Of a DNA stretch of 12,869 bases, positions 7,233-12,869 are shown piece by piece (position 1 is the stretch's first letter; every line of letters begins with the position of its first letter). Origin of the DNA: DATKMG01 sp035541995 (GTDB lineage Bacteria > Acidobacteriota > Terriglobia > Versatilivoradales > Versatilivoraceae). The stretch spans positions 1 through 12,869 of the forward strand of contig DATKMG010000205.1 in assembly GCA_035541995.1 (NCBI GenBank), written 5' to 3'. Position numbers and translations under genes: made by a program. A model generated the notes under the pieces. That model was not told the DNA's origin. It did no database searches and worked only from the letters and a program-made list of their open reading frames with translations.

Positions 7233-7760
7233 CTACTTAATTTTCAGTTCTCTTAGTCTGTTTACGACGTCCTGGCCGTGCGAGGCTGGGTTTACCTTAC
7301 GGTCAATGTAGACAATCTTCCCGTCCTTGCCGATGAAGAAGGTCCAACGTTCCGGTAAGTCCCGTCCTTCGTGGACAACTCCATAGGCCCAGGCCACCAT
7401 CTTGTCTGGATCGCTGAGTATCGGATAGTCTGCGCCTAATGATTCTGCTAATTTCTTGACGACATCCGGCGGGTCTGCACAAGCTGTAAAATAAGCGACT
7501 TGGAACTCTTGCAGGGGTTTGCCACTCTCACGGAATGACTTGCACTCCGCCGTTCAACCACTGGTGAACGCCTTTGGAAACCATGCGAGGACCACCATCT
7601 TTTTCCCCTGAAAATCCGATAAGCTGTGGTTCTTCCCGTCCGATCCCAGTAACGAAAAGGGGGGCGCAGGGTCTCCTGGTTTCAGTTCGGCCGCACTGTA
7701 TTTTCCAGCGATTACGGTGAGACTGAATAGCAAAGGCACAAGGATGAGAAATCTGGTCAT
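7233..7760 (-). CDS. Selenocysteine-containing exported peroxiredoxin (in-frame TGA at 7554-7556)
   Basis: Read through one TGA, this frame gives a 175-residue AhpC/TSA-type peroxiredoxin, which would reduce peroxides with a selenolate in place of the peroxidatic thiol. Residues 1-24 are a signal peptide (MTRFLILVPLLFSLTVIAG), placing it in the periplasm. The domain starts at LKPGDPAPPFSLLG (27-40). The catalytic loop reads FPKAFTSG-U69-TAEC, so Sec69 sits exactly where peroxiredoxins carry the attacking Cys. C73 (or C94 in YFTACADPPD) could be the resolving thiol. After the TGA the frame stays open for 106 residues with family-typical sequence (ADYPILSDPDKMVAWAYGV, RWTFFIGKDGKIVYID), ending at TAG. 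Conservation on both sides argues against a pseudogene. GGGAG lies 10 bases before the ATG at 7760; GTG 7769 is an alternative. An extended -10 lies upstream. A plain gene caller would end it at the TGA. Seleno-peroxiredoxins such as PrxU of Eubacterium acidaminophilum are precedents. Confidence 0.86.
7521..7539 (-). promoter_or_regulatory. Bacterial SECIS-like hairpin
   Basis: On the minus strand GUCAUUC (7539-7533) pairs with GAGUGGC (7527-7521) around the loop CGUGA (7532-7528): seven pairs, two of them G-U. The loop has G at its second position followed by U, the feature bound by SelB. That G is separated from the UGA by 22 bases, within the usual bacterial range. UGCA at 7544-7541 and at 7513-7510 could form a short outer helix. 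The hairpin is inside the coding sequence, as expected for bacteria. The fold was derived by eye. Confidence 0.62.
7554..7556 (-). other. TGA selenocysteine codon
   Basis: The TGA is flanked by GGT before and ACG GCG GAG TGC after, giving SG-U-TAEC. It is in frame with the downstream peroxiredoxin sequence and terminates at 7233-7235. It replaces the peroxidatic Cys codon (TGT or TGC), a single-base difference. Confidence 0.83.
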
Positions 7761-7806
7761 TGGATTCACTCTCCCTCCGGCTTTAGAGTTAGAAGATTGG
7801 GAAGCG

Positions 7807-7820
7807 GGTGTATCGACACC
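7807..7820 (-). repeat. Small hairpin at the predicted 5' end of the peroxiredoxin message
   Basis: GGTGT and ACACC form a perfect 5-base stem with a 4-base loop immediately after the predicted transcription start. It could protect the message end or be an operator half-site pair. It is short enough to be chance. Confidence 0.3.
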
Positions 7821-7827
7821 TGTTGCT

Positions 7828-7836
7828 ATTGTACCA
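7828..7836 (-). promoter_or_regulatory. Extended -10 promoter for the seleno-peroxiredoxin
   Basis: The minus strand reads TGG-TACAAT: a 5 of 6 match to TATAAT with the TGn extension that lets a promoter work without a good -35 box. No -35 match is seen at 17 bases. Transcription would start near 7821, about 60 bases before the ATG. It lies just after the stop of the small membrane protein, so the peroxiredoxin could be expressed on its own. Confidence 0.45.
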
Positions 7837-7866
7837 AGAGAGTAGGACAAAACGATAGTCTCAGAT

Positions 7867-8211
7867 CTAGATATGCGTCGACTTACTGAGAGAGTTGGCA
7901 TGCCCCCGCTTGCTCAGGACATTCACCACAAGAGCCGTTTCCACCTCAAGGAGGCTCGCGATGTCTTCCGGAGTCGCACCATGGTTCAAGTAGAGGTTCT
8001 GTATGGTGACTTGTCTTTTCGAGTCTGGATCAAGCGAAGAATAATTCTCAGGGATTGAATAGTTGACTTTCGGCTCTTTGCCGAGTTTGAATCCATCCTT
8101 GATCGGCACTGGTTGCTTGTTAACAAAGAGTCCGACTAACAGAACGATCAAAATGACACTGATAAATACCAAGGCCGGGATGATGTAATGGAACGGAAGA
8201 AATGCCAGCAT
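7867..8211 (-). CDS. Small membrane-anchored protein with helix-turn-helix-like C-terminus
   Basis: The product has 114 residues. Residues about 8-30 are one hydrophobic membrane helix (YIIPALVFISVILIVLLVG). Lysines just after it (KQPVPIKDGFKLGK) suggest the tail faces the cytoplasm. A low-complexity linker follows, then residues about 68-105 (TIQNLYLNHGATPEDIASLL and onward) resemble the helix-turn-helix of region-4 or LuxR-type regulators, with the turn near GATPEDIA. I do not recognise a named family. The ATG at 8211 has GGGAG about 7 bases upstream. It sits between the rhodanese gene, 102 bases upstream, and the seleno-peroxiredoxin, about 100 bases downstream, so a role in sensing redox state or anchoring a partner is possible but not shown. 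It could equally be an orphan conserved membrane protein. Confidence 0.72.
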   Translation of the reverse strand: MLAFLPFHYIIPALVFISVILIVLLVGLFVNKQPVPIKDGFKLGKEPKVNYSIPENYSSLDPDSKRQVTIQNLYLNHGATPEDIASLLEVETALVVNVLSKRGHANSLSKSTHI

Positions 8212-8298
8212 GAGTTTCTCCCTTTTGGCAGGAATTAAGATCCTCTTTATTTAAATATCGGGTCGACCTGCCGCAGGGTTTACGCTTTTGCCGAACCA

Positions 8299-8315
8299 GA
8301 TGACGGCGTGTCATC
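8299..8315 (-). repeat. Inverted repeat overlapping the rhodanese stop codon
   Basis: GATGAC and GTCATC form a perfect 6-base stem with a 5-base loop, and its upstream arm includes the doubled TGA TGA stop of the rhodanese gene. No T-tract follows, so a terminator role is doubtful. A message-end stabiliser or chance are the alternatives. Confidence 0.3.
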
Positions 8316-8685
8316 ATTCGCAGGTTACGGGATTCCCCTTTGCAAGCCATCCTTTAAACCCGCCGACCATGGAAAAGACATTTCGGTAGCCCATCGACTG
8401 CAGGTTGTCGGCCGCAAGGGCAGAACGGTAACCTCCTCCGCAGTAAAGTACTATCTCGGCCTGATGGTCGGGAATCTTACCTTCTATGTCCCTCTCCAGG
8501 ATGCCACGCCCCAAATGAATGGCTCCTTTAGCATGCCCTTGATTCCATTCATGGTCTTCGCGAACATCGACGAAAAAGAGAGGTGCCCCCGAATCCAGCT
8601 TTTGCCGGCTCTCTTCAACTGAAATTTCGCGAATCCTGGTCTTGGCGTCCTTAACAATCTTCAGAAACCCCTGCGAATGTTGCAT
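8314..8685 (-). CDS. Single-domain rhodanese (sulfurtransferase)
   Basis: This 123-residue single rhodanese domain would move sulfane sulfur through a persulfide on C82. The active-site loop is C82-GGGYR87, the six-residue length typical of sulfurtransferases, followed by SALAADNLQSMGY. Other family marks are FVDVREDHEWNQGHAKGAIHL (38-58) and the end motif GGFKGWLAKGNPV. There is no signal peptide, so it is cytosolic. The ATG at 8685 has GGAGG 8 bases upstream. It starts 14 bases after the end of the decarboxylase gene and is probably co-transcribed with it. Two consecutive TGA codons end the gene. The sulfur acceptor is unknown; TtcA two genes upstream uses persulfide sulfur, but that link is inference. 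Confidence 0.9.
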   Translation of the reverse strand: MQHSQGFLKIVKDAKTRIREISVEESRQKLDSGAPLFFVDVREDHEWNQGHAKGAIHLGRGILERDIEGKIPDHQAEIVLYCGGGYRSALAADNLQSMGYRNVFSMVGGFKGWLAKGNPVTCE

Positions 8686-8699
8686 AAGTCGACCTCCGC

Positions 8700-9629
8700 T
8701 CAGGCCAGCACCTTTCTGAAATACTCGATAGTTTTCGAGAGACCCTCATCCAACCCTACTCTGGGACTCCAACCCAGTTTGGCTCGAGCCAGCGTGATAT
8801 CCGGCTGGCGCCTGACAGGATCATCTGAGGGCAAGGGATCGAACACCACCATAGATCGGGATCCTGTTAATCCAGTGACTTTTTGCGCAAGTTCCAAGAT
8901 TGTGAATTCCCCGGGATTGCCGAGGTTGACAGGCCCGTTGAATTCTTCTGTATTCATCATCTTGACCAGCCCTTCAACCAGGTCAGAGACGAAACAGAAC
9001 GATCTCGTCTGGTTTCCTTTCCCATAGACCGTGATCGAATCTCCCCGTAAGGCCTGAACAATGAAGTTGCTGACCACCCGCCCATCATTGAGGGCCATCC
9101 TTGGCCCATAGGTGTTGAAGATCCGGACGATCTTGATGTCGACCTGATGCTGACGGTGGTAATCCATCATGAGAGCCTCAGCGACGCGCTTTCCTTCGTC
9201 GTAACAGCTGCGAACCCCAATCGGGTTCACATTCCCCCAGTAGTCCTCACGTTGAGGATGTACTTGTGGATCCCCATATACCTCGGAGGTGGAGGCTTGC
9301 AGGATTCGGGCCTTGGTCCGTTTCGCCAGTTCCAGCATGTTGGTCACCCCCAAGACGTTAGCCTGGATGGTTCGGACCGGATTGAACTGATAGAAGATCG
9401 GGGAAGCAGGACAAGCCAGGTTGTAGATTTGGTCAATCTCCACATCGATGGGACTGATGATATCGTGTCGGAGAACTTCAAAATTATGGAGATCCAACAG
9501 GTGATAGACATTCTTCTTGGAGCCGGTAAAGAAGTTGTCCATGCAAATGACTTCCTGGCCGCTCTGGACGAGACGTTCGCAAAGGTGCGATCCAATAAAC
9601 CCGGCTCCGCCGGTCACCAGTATGCGCAT
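8700..9629 (-). CDS. UDP-glucuronic acid decarboxylase (UDP-xylose synthase)
   Basis: This extended SDR enzyme of 309 residues oxidises and decarboxylates UDP-glucuronate to UDP-xylose, supplying pentose for envelope or exopolysaccharide. The NAD-binding motif GGAGFIGS is at 7-14, followed by the acidic D31 in CMDNFFTGSK. The family signature YNLACPASPIFYQ lies at 69-81. The catalytic set is seen in STSEVYGDP (113-121, with T114 and E116) and Y143-x3-K147 in SCYDEGKR. The NTYGPRM and DGRVVSNFIVQAL stretches are typical of this decarboxylase and separate it from GalE-type epimerases. It lacks the N-terminal membrane anchor of eukaryotic forms. The ATG at 9629 has AAGGAG about 11 bases upstream. 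It starts 22 bases after ttcA ends. No glycosyltransferase gene is in view. Confidence 0.93.
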   Translation of the reverse strand: MRILVTGGAGFIGSHLCERLVQSGQEVICMDNFFTGSKKNVYHLLDLHNFEVLRHDIISPIDVEIDQIYNLACPASPIFYQFNPVRTIQANVLGVTNMLELAKRTKARILQASTSEVYGDPQVHPQREDYWGNVNPIGVRSCYDEGKRVAEALMMDYHRQHQVDIKIVRIFNTYGPRMALNDGRVVSNFIVQALRGDSITVYGKGNQTRSFCFVSDLVEGLVKMMNTEEFNGPVNLGNPGEFTILELAQKVTGLTGSRSMVVFDPLPSDDPVRRQPDITLARAKLGWSPRVGLDEGLSKTIEYFRKVLA

Positions 9630-9651
9630 GTCTGCAGAGTCTCCTTCCGTT

Positions 9652-10467
9652 TCAGTGATCTAGTACGGAATCCAATTCGGCGCGGACGCTACCTGTCTCG
9701 GCGCAAATCGCCTTAAAATCAAAGATGCGTCGATCCAGTAGATGAGAGGATACTACGTGTCCCAGCGCCGCTAACATCGAGTCCCGCACCAGCGGAATCT
9801 CCAGTTCGAGTGTATCAATCAACTGCTTCATCCTCCGACGTTTCAAATTCTTCTGTAACCCACACAGATCGCAGGGAATGATCGGAAATTTCATTCCATC
9901 GGCAAAGGAAACGATATCGGCCTCTTTACAGTAAACCAATGGTCTGACGACGAGGTTTCGCCCATCGTCGCTGCGCAAAACCGGAGGCATCCCCTTCAAT
10001 GTCCCTCCATAGAAAAGATTCAGCAGCAGGGTCTCCAAAACGTCGTCAGCATGGTGCCCCAAGGCAATCTTGTTGCATTGATATTCGACCGCCGCATTAT
10101 ACAGGATCCCGCGACGCAGGCGAGAACAAAGGGAGCAAGTTGTTTGACCCTCAGAGAGGGTTCTTTTCACAATAGAGTAAGTGTCTTTCTCGATGATTTT
10201 GAACGGTTGATTGAGCGAGCGAAGATAATCAGGTAACACTTCCTTGGGGAAACCCGGTTGTCTTTGATCGAGGTTGACGGCCAGCAATTCAAAATGGGCT
10301 GGTGCTTTTGCCTGCAGCTCGCGCAGCAGGGTCAGAAGAGTAAAGCTGTCTTTCCCACCACTCAGGCACACCATGATCTTGTCACCTTCCTCAATCATGG
10401 AGTAATCAGCAATGGCCCTGCCTGTATGATGAAGCAGGCGAGTCCTCAATTGTCGTAGTGTCTTCAT
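9652..10467 (-). CDS. ttcA: tRNA 2-thiocytidine biosynthesis protein TtcA
   Basis: This 271-residue PP-loop ATPase adenylates C32 of certain tRNAs for 2-thiolation. The PP-loop S36-GGKDS is followed by an AVNLDQRQPG segment. The Fe-S cluster ligands are visible as C111 and C114 (TCSLCSRLRRG) and C199 in IPCDLCGLQ, the arrangement of TtcA. GHHADDVLETLLLNLFY (137-153) is the family signature. The length is near the lower end for the family, slightly shorter than the E. coli protein. The ATG overlaps the stop of mqnC as ATGA, a 4-base overlap that implies translational coupling. The sulfur donor would be a cysteine desulfurase; none is in the window. The C-terminal tail after about residue 245 is variable. 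Confidence 0.94.
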   Translation of the reverse strand: MKTLRQLRTRLLHHTGRAIADYSMIEEGDKIMVCLSGGKDSFTLLTLLRELQAKAPAHFELLAVNLDQRQPGFPKEVLPDYLRSLNQPFKIIEKDTYSIVKRTLSEGQTTCSLCSRLRRGILYNAAVEYQCNKIALGHHADDVLETLLLNLFYGGTLKGMPPVLRSDDGRNLVVRPLVYCKEADIVSFADGMKFPIIPCDLCGLQKNLKRRRMKQLIDTLELEIPLVRDSMLAALGHVVSSHLLDRRIFDFKAICAETGSVRAELDSVLDH

Positions 10468-11615
10468 TTATTCAGCAAAGCCTTCTGAACGTCCTCGGTG
10501 AACTCAGGCTCAGGGAGCCTAACGTAATCGGCTTTCCTCTTGACTGGCCGAAAACCTTCCGCGGTTATGGATTCTCGTAAGATTCTCTCGGTGGCTTTAT
10601 GTTGTGCACCTGCGGGGGAAATCACGTTTTCTTCGATCATGATACTCCCCATGTCATTGGCTCCAAAATGCAGACCCCTTCGGCCGATCTCAATACCCTG
10701 AGTGAGCCATGAAACTTGAACGTTTGGGATGTTATCGAGATAAATTCTCGAGAAAGCCAGCCAGCGCAAATATTCTTCACCCGAGGCCCGGTCGGGGACT
10801 CTCCGTCCTATCAGGGTGTTGTCAGGCTGAAGGGTCCACGGGATGAAGGCCACGAACCCTCCTGTCTTTCGCTGAAGCCGGTAAATCCGCTCCAGGTGCT
10901 CCACACGGTGCGCCCAGGATTCACCCATTCCGAACATCATCGTCGCAGTGGTTGGCAGTCCCAGAGAATGAGCCGCCTCCATTACTTCAAGCCATTGACG
11001 GGTATTACATTTGTTCGTGTTCTTGCGACGTACCTCGTCCACCAGGATCTCTGCACCTCCGCCCGGCACTGAGTCCAGTCCGGCCAGCTTCAGGCGAAGT
11101 AGAACCTCACGGATGTTGATCCCGAAAACTTGAGAGAAGGCATATACTTCCGGCGGGGAGAAACAATGGAGGTGAATGCCATAGCGTTGCTTCAATTGTC
11201 TCAACAGCGACTCGTACCACTCCAGTGGGAGATCGGGGTGTAATCCCCCTTGCATAAGGATTCCGCTCCCTCCCAAGGCCAGAGTCTCCTCTACTTTCTC
11301 AAAGATCTCGTGATAACTGAGAACATAGCCTTCGTCGGAGCCTGGTTTTCGATAAAAAGCACAGAAGGTACAAACTGCCGAGCAGACATTACTGTAATTG
11401 ATGTTCCGATCCACGACATAAGTCACTACGTTGTCCGGATGCCGATCCTGCCGGAATTGGTCAGCCGTAGTTTGCAGGCAGTCCAATTGAGCTTCAGTCA
11501 CGACCTTCAGATACTCTTCAGGAGTAAGACGCTCTCCTGAACTCATTCTTCCGAGAAGACTATCTGTGGCCATCTTAGTTGATCCCAGATCCCCACCCTC
11601 CAAGCTTGATACCAC
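10464..11615 (-). CDS. mqnC: Cyclic dehypoxanthinyl futalosine synthase MqnC
   Basis: This radical SAM enzyme converts dehypoxanthine futalosine to its cyclic form, a step of the futalosine menaquinone pathway in the cytosol. The cluster motif is C78-SAVC82-TFC85 in NYSNVCSAVCTFCAFYRK, preceded by YVVDRNINY. The stretches MQGGLHPDLPLEWYE, SVPGGGAEIL and MMFGMGESWAHRVEHL match MqnC rather than its paralogue MqnE. The end region has GLHFGANDMGSIMIEENV. The GTG start at 11615 has GAAGGA 5 bases upstream and gives 383 residues. ATG 11573 would give 369 residues, closer to usual family N-termini but with a weaker ribosome site. Other mqn genes are not in the window, so the pathway is split in this genome. 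It overlaps ttcA by 4 bases. Confidence 0.94.
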   Translation of the reverse strand: MVSSLEGGDLGSTKMATDSLLGRMSSGERLTPEEYLKVVTEAQLDCLQTTADQFRQDRHPDNVVTYVVDRNINYSNVCSAVCTFCAFYRKPGSDEGYVLSYHEIFEKVEETLALGGSGILMQGGLHPDLPLEWYESLLRQLKQRYGIHLHCFSPPEVYAFSQVFGINIREVLLRLKLAGLDSVPGGGAEILVDEVRRKNTNKCNTRQWLEVMEAAHSLGLPTTATMMFGMGESWAHRVEHLERIYRLQRKTGGFVAFIPWTLQPDNTLIGRRVPDRASGEEYLRWLAFSRIYLDNIPNVQVSWLTQGIEIGRRGLHFGANDMGSIMIEENVISPAGAQHKATERILRESITAEGFRPVKRKADYVRLPEPEFTEDVQKALLNK

Positions 11616-11665
11616 ATCGTTCCTTCAATTTGAGCCTTACCGCCCTTCCGACATCTCCAGGCATA

Positions 11666-11676
11666 GCAGAATCTGC
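11666..11676. repeat. Short palindrome upstream of mqnC
   Basis: GCAGA-A-TCTGC is a perfect 5-base palindrome with a one-base centre, in the gap between the SDR gene and mqnC and 50 bases before the mqnC GTG. No good promoter was matched to it. It may be an operator or chance. Confidence 0.2.
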
Positions 11677-11695
11677 ATCGAACCCTATGTCTGGC

Positions 11696-12475
11696 CTACA
11701 GCCTGTGCATGTGAAATCCACCGTCCACATTAAGAACCTCGCCTGTAGAAAACGGCAAGTAGCCTTGAACGATGGCGGCTACAGCTTTGCCGACGTCTTC
11801 TGGCAGACCCCAGCGGCGGATCGGAGTTAGTCCTTCGGCAATCAGTTTATCGTATTTTTCCTGCACCCCGGCTGTCATGTCGGTCCGGATAATTCCAGGC
11901 CGAATCTCGAACACAGGAATCCCGTACTCCGCCAAACGATCCGCATAAAGCTGACTCATCATGGAGACCCCCGCTTTGCTGATACAATACTCTGCACGAG
12001 AGGGGGAAGACGTATACGCGGAAATCGAGGAAATATTGATGACGGAAGGTGAGTATTCCTCAAGCCGGCTTTTAAGCGTGACCATCCACGTTGCTATCCG
12101 TTGTGTCAAGAAAAAGGGGCCACGGAGATTAACGGCGATCAGCTGATCGAAACTTTCCTGGGTCGTCTTGAGCAGGTCCTGCCGAACCTTTGGCGCGATG
12201 CCAGCATTATTTACCAGGGTATCGATCCTCCCAAAACGGTCCTTCATAAAGTCCACTAACCGGATTTGGTCATCAGCCAAGCTGATATCAGCCTGTAAGA
12301 TCTCAGCCTCTACACCCCGCTGCAGGATCTCTTCTTTGAGCTGAAGTGCCGCCTTCTGGCTATGGGCAAAGTTGAGTAGAACCTGAAAACGGCAGTCTGC
12401 TAACGACAAGGCCACTGCCCGGCCAATCCCCCGACTGGCACCTGTTACCAAGGCGACTCTGTTGGAACTCATCAT
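11696..12475 (-). CDS. Short-chain dehydrogenase/reductase, 3-ketoacyl-ACP reductase-like
   Basis: This 259-residue classical SDR is an NAD(P)-dependent oxidoreductase. The cofactor motif TGASRGIG is at 11-18, NNAG at 89-92, the catalytic serine is in ISSISAY (148-154), and Y163-x3-K167 in EYCISKAGV completes the active site. The text RPGIIRTDMTAGVQEKYDKL and FSTGEVLNVDGG is that of the FabG-like group annotated as 3-ketoacyl-ACP reductase (PRK12745 type). That group is often not part of fatty-acid synthesis and can act on sugars or other secondary alcohols, so the substrate is open. The ATG at 12475 is followed directly by a second ATG, and GAGG lies 11 bases upstream. It leads the run towards mqnC, which follows after 80 bases. 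Confidence 0.9.
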   Translation of the reverse strand: MMSSNRVALVTGASRGIGRAVALSLADCRFQVLLNFAHSQKAALQLKEEILQRGVEAEILQADISLADDQIRLVDFMKDRFGRIDTLVNNAGIAPKVRQDLLKTTQESFDQLIAVNLRGPFFLTQRIATWMVTLKSRLEEYSPSVINISSISAYTSSPSRAEYCISKAGVSMMSQLYADRLAEYGIPVFEIRPGIIRTDMTAGVQEKYDKLIAEGLTPIRRWGLPEDVGKAVAAIVQGYLPFSTGEVLNVDGGFHMHRL

Positions 12476-12498
12476 TTGGCTTCAATCCTCACGCGAAC

Positions 12499-12511
12499 TT
12501 CCCACCGGGAA
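12499..12511 (-). repeat. Hairpin in the SDR leader
   Basis: TTCCC and GGGAA form a perfect 5-base stem with a 3-base loop, extended by three further pairs across one bulged base. It ends just 8 bases before the GAGG ribosome site of the SDR gene. Its position could influence translation, but it may be chance. Confidence 0.25.
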
Positions 12512-12664
12512 TTCTCACCAACGAGCTGTTACTCGAACTTGGCCTCTACTATTTTCTTATGTATTGGCACCTGAGTCTTCGATCATGGCGGACAGCCCTC
12601 ATGACCGTGCTAGCTGCCCCCTCATGCACCTATGCTTAACTAGGTTCCTTGCAGGATTAAACTA

Positions 12665-12869
12665 CTAGTTCTTAAGATTGACCATTTTCCACTGCTTGTC
12701 TCCATCGGGTAAATAAAAAAAAGCCTCGATCCCGAGATGTTTCTCGAGGTAAGCCTTGCTCTTCTCTACACCGAGAACGTAGAGGACATCATCAATGGCG
12801 TCTCCCTCTACTCCAGAATCGGTAAGAACGGTCACACTTAACATTCCTTGAACAGGATATCCAGTATGG
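12665..12869 (-). CDS. Hypothetical protein, partial (only the C-terminus)
   Basis: An open frame enters from the right edge and ends at TAG 12665-12667, giving the last 68 or so residues. The sequence includes VTVLTDSGVEGDAIDDVLYV and ends with WKMVNLKN. It looks like a soluble mixed alpha/beta protein. I do not recognise a family, and the N-terminus is outside the window. The 189-base gap to the SDR gene (12476-12664) holds no gene I can support. A terminator-like hairpin lies inside the last third of this frame. Confidence 0.55.
   Translation of the reverse strand, partial: HTGYPVQGMLSVTVLTDSGVEGDAIDDVLYVLGVEKSKAYLEKHLGIEAFFYLPDGDKQWKMVNLKN
12715..12749 (-). terminator. Terminator-like hairpin with T-tract, inside the end of the partial gene
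   Basis: On the minus strand CCTCGA (12749-12744) and TCGAGG (12729-12724) pair around a 14-base loop and are followed, after one C, by eight T residues (12722-12715). This is the form of an intrinsic terminator. Its position, about 50 bases before the stop codon of the partial gene, is unusual: it would cut the message before the stop. It may be weak, may lower downstream transcription, or may reflect chance codon choice. Confidence 0.4.

Noticed and set aside
7233..7760. A peroxiredoxin pseudogene broken by a nonsense mutation
   Set aside because: No other stop or frameshift is present, both halves are well conserved, the TGA is exactly at the catalytic residue, and a SECIS-like hairpin follows. 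This remains the main alternative until selB and selC are found.
7554..7901. A 115-residue protein starting at 7901 and ending at the TGA at 7554
   Set aside because: Its first 47 residues are non-family sequence overlapping the end of the membrane protein gene, and it stops at the selenocysteine codon. The real gene starts at 7760 and continues to 7233.
8311..8316. The doubled TGA at the end of the rhodanese gene as a second selenocysteine site
   Set aside because: The protein is already complete at this point, there is no family sequence after it, and tandem stops are common at gene ends.
7876..8694. Three GTCGAC sites near the rhodanese, membrane protein and peroxiredoxin genes as a shared operator
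   Set aside because: Flanks differ, one is inside coding sequence and one is between a ribosome site and its ATG. A 6-base palindrome recurs by chance at this density.
9147..9716. A 189-residue plus-strand frame
   Set aside because: It is a shadow of the UDP-glucuronate decarboxylase gene on the opposite strand, with no domain and no ribosome site.

Overview
The window is a compact bacterial chromosome segment of roughly even base composition. Every gene I can support lies on the minus strand, so transcription runs from high to low coordinates. The organism makes menaquinone by the futalosine route (MqnC), thiolates tRNA (TtcA), exports a PafA-type alkaline phosphatase and appears to decode UGA as selenocysteine. 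This mix, plus frequent TTG and GTG starts, fits a Gram-negative soil or sediment bacterium. Acidobacteriota is my guess, but that is inference and no single marker proves it. No insertion sequence, CRISPR array, tRNA or rRNA was seen.

Layout in the direction of transcription: (a) 12869-12665, the tail of an unrecognised protein whose last codons overlap a terminator-like hairpin with a T-tract. (b) 12475-8314, a close-packed run: an SDR oxidoreductase, mqnC, ttcA (overlapping mqnC by 4 bases), a UDP-glucuronate decarboxylase and a single-domain rhodanese. (c) 8211-7233, a small membrane protein with a helix-turn-helix-like tail, then a peroxiredoxin whose catalytic position is an in-frame TGA, followed by a SECIS-like hairpin. 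(d) 7180-5987, a class I/II aminotransferase. (e) 5747-3483, a secreted alkaline phosphatase translationally coupled to a small transglutaminase-fold protein. (f) 3285-625, a fused radical SAM/DUF2344 protein with a good sigma70-type promoter, then an unrecognised gene that leaves the window at base 1.

The main discovery is the exported seleno-peroxiredoxin at 7233-7760. A standard gene caller would stop at the TGA and either call a short N-terminal fragment or miss the gene. The protein continues in the same frame for 106 residues after the TGA with good peroxiredoxin sequence. A hairpin with the bacterial SECIS geometry starts 14 bases after the TGA. The small membrane protein upstream and the aminotransferase downstream form its immediate context. 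Sulfur and redox themes (rhodanese, TtcA, peroxiredoxin) recur nearby, but a shared pathway is only inferred.
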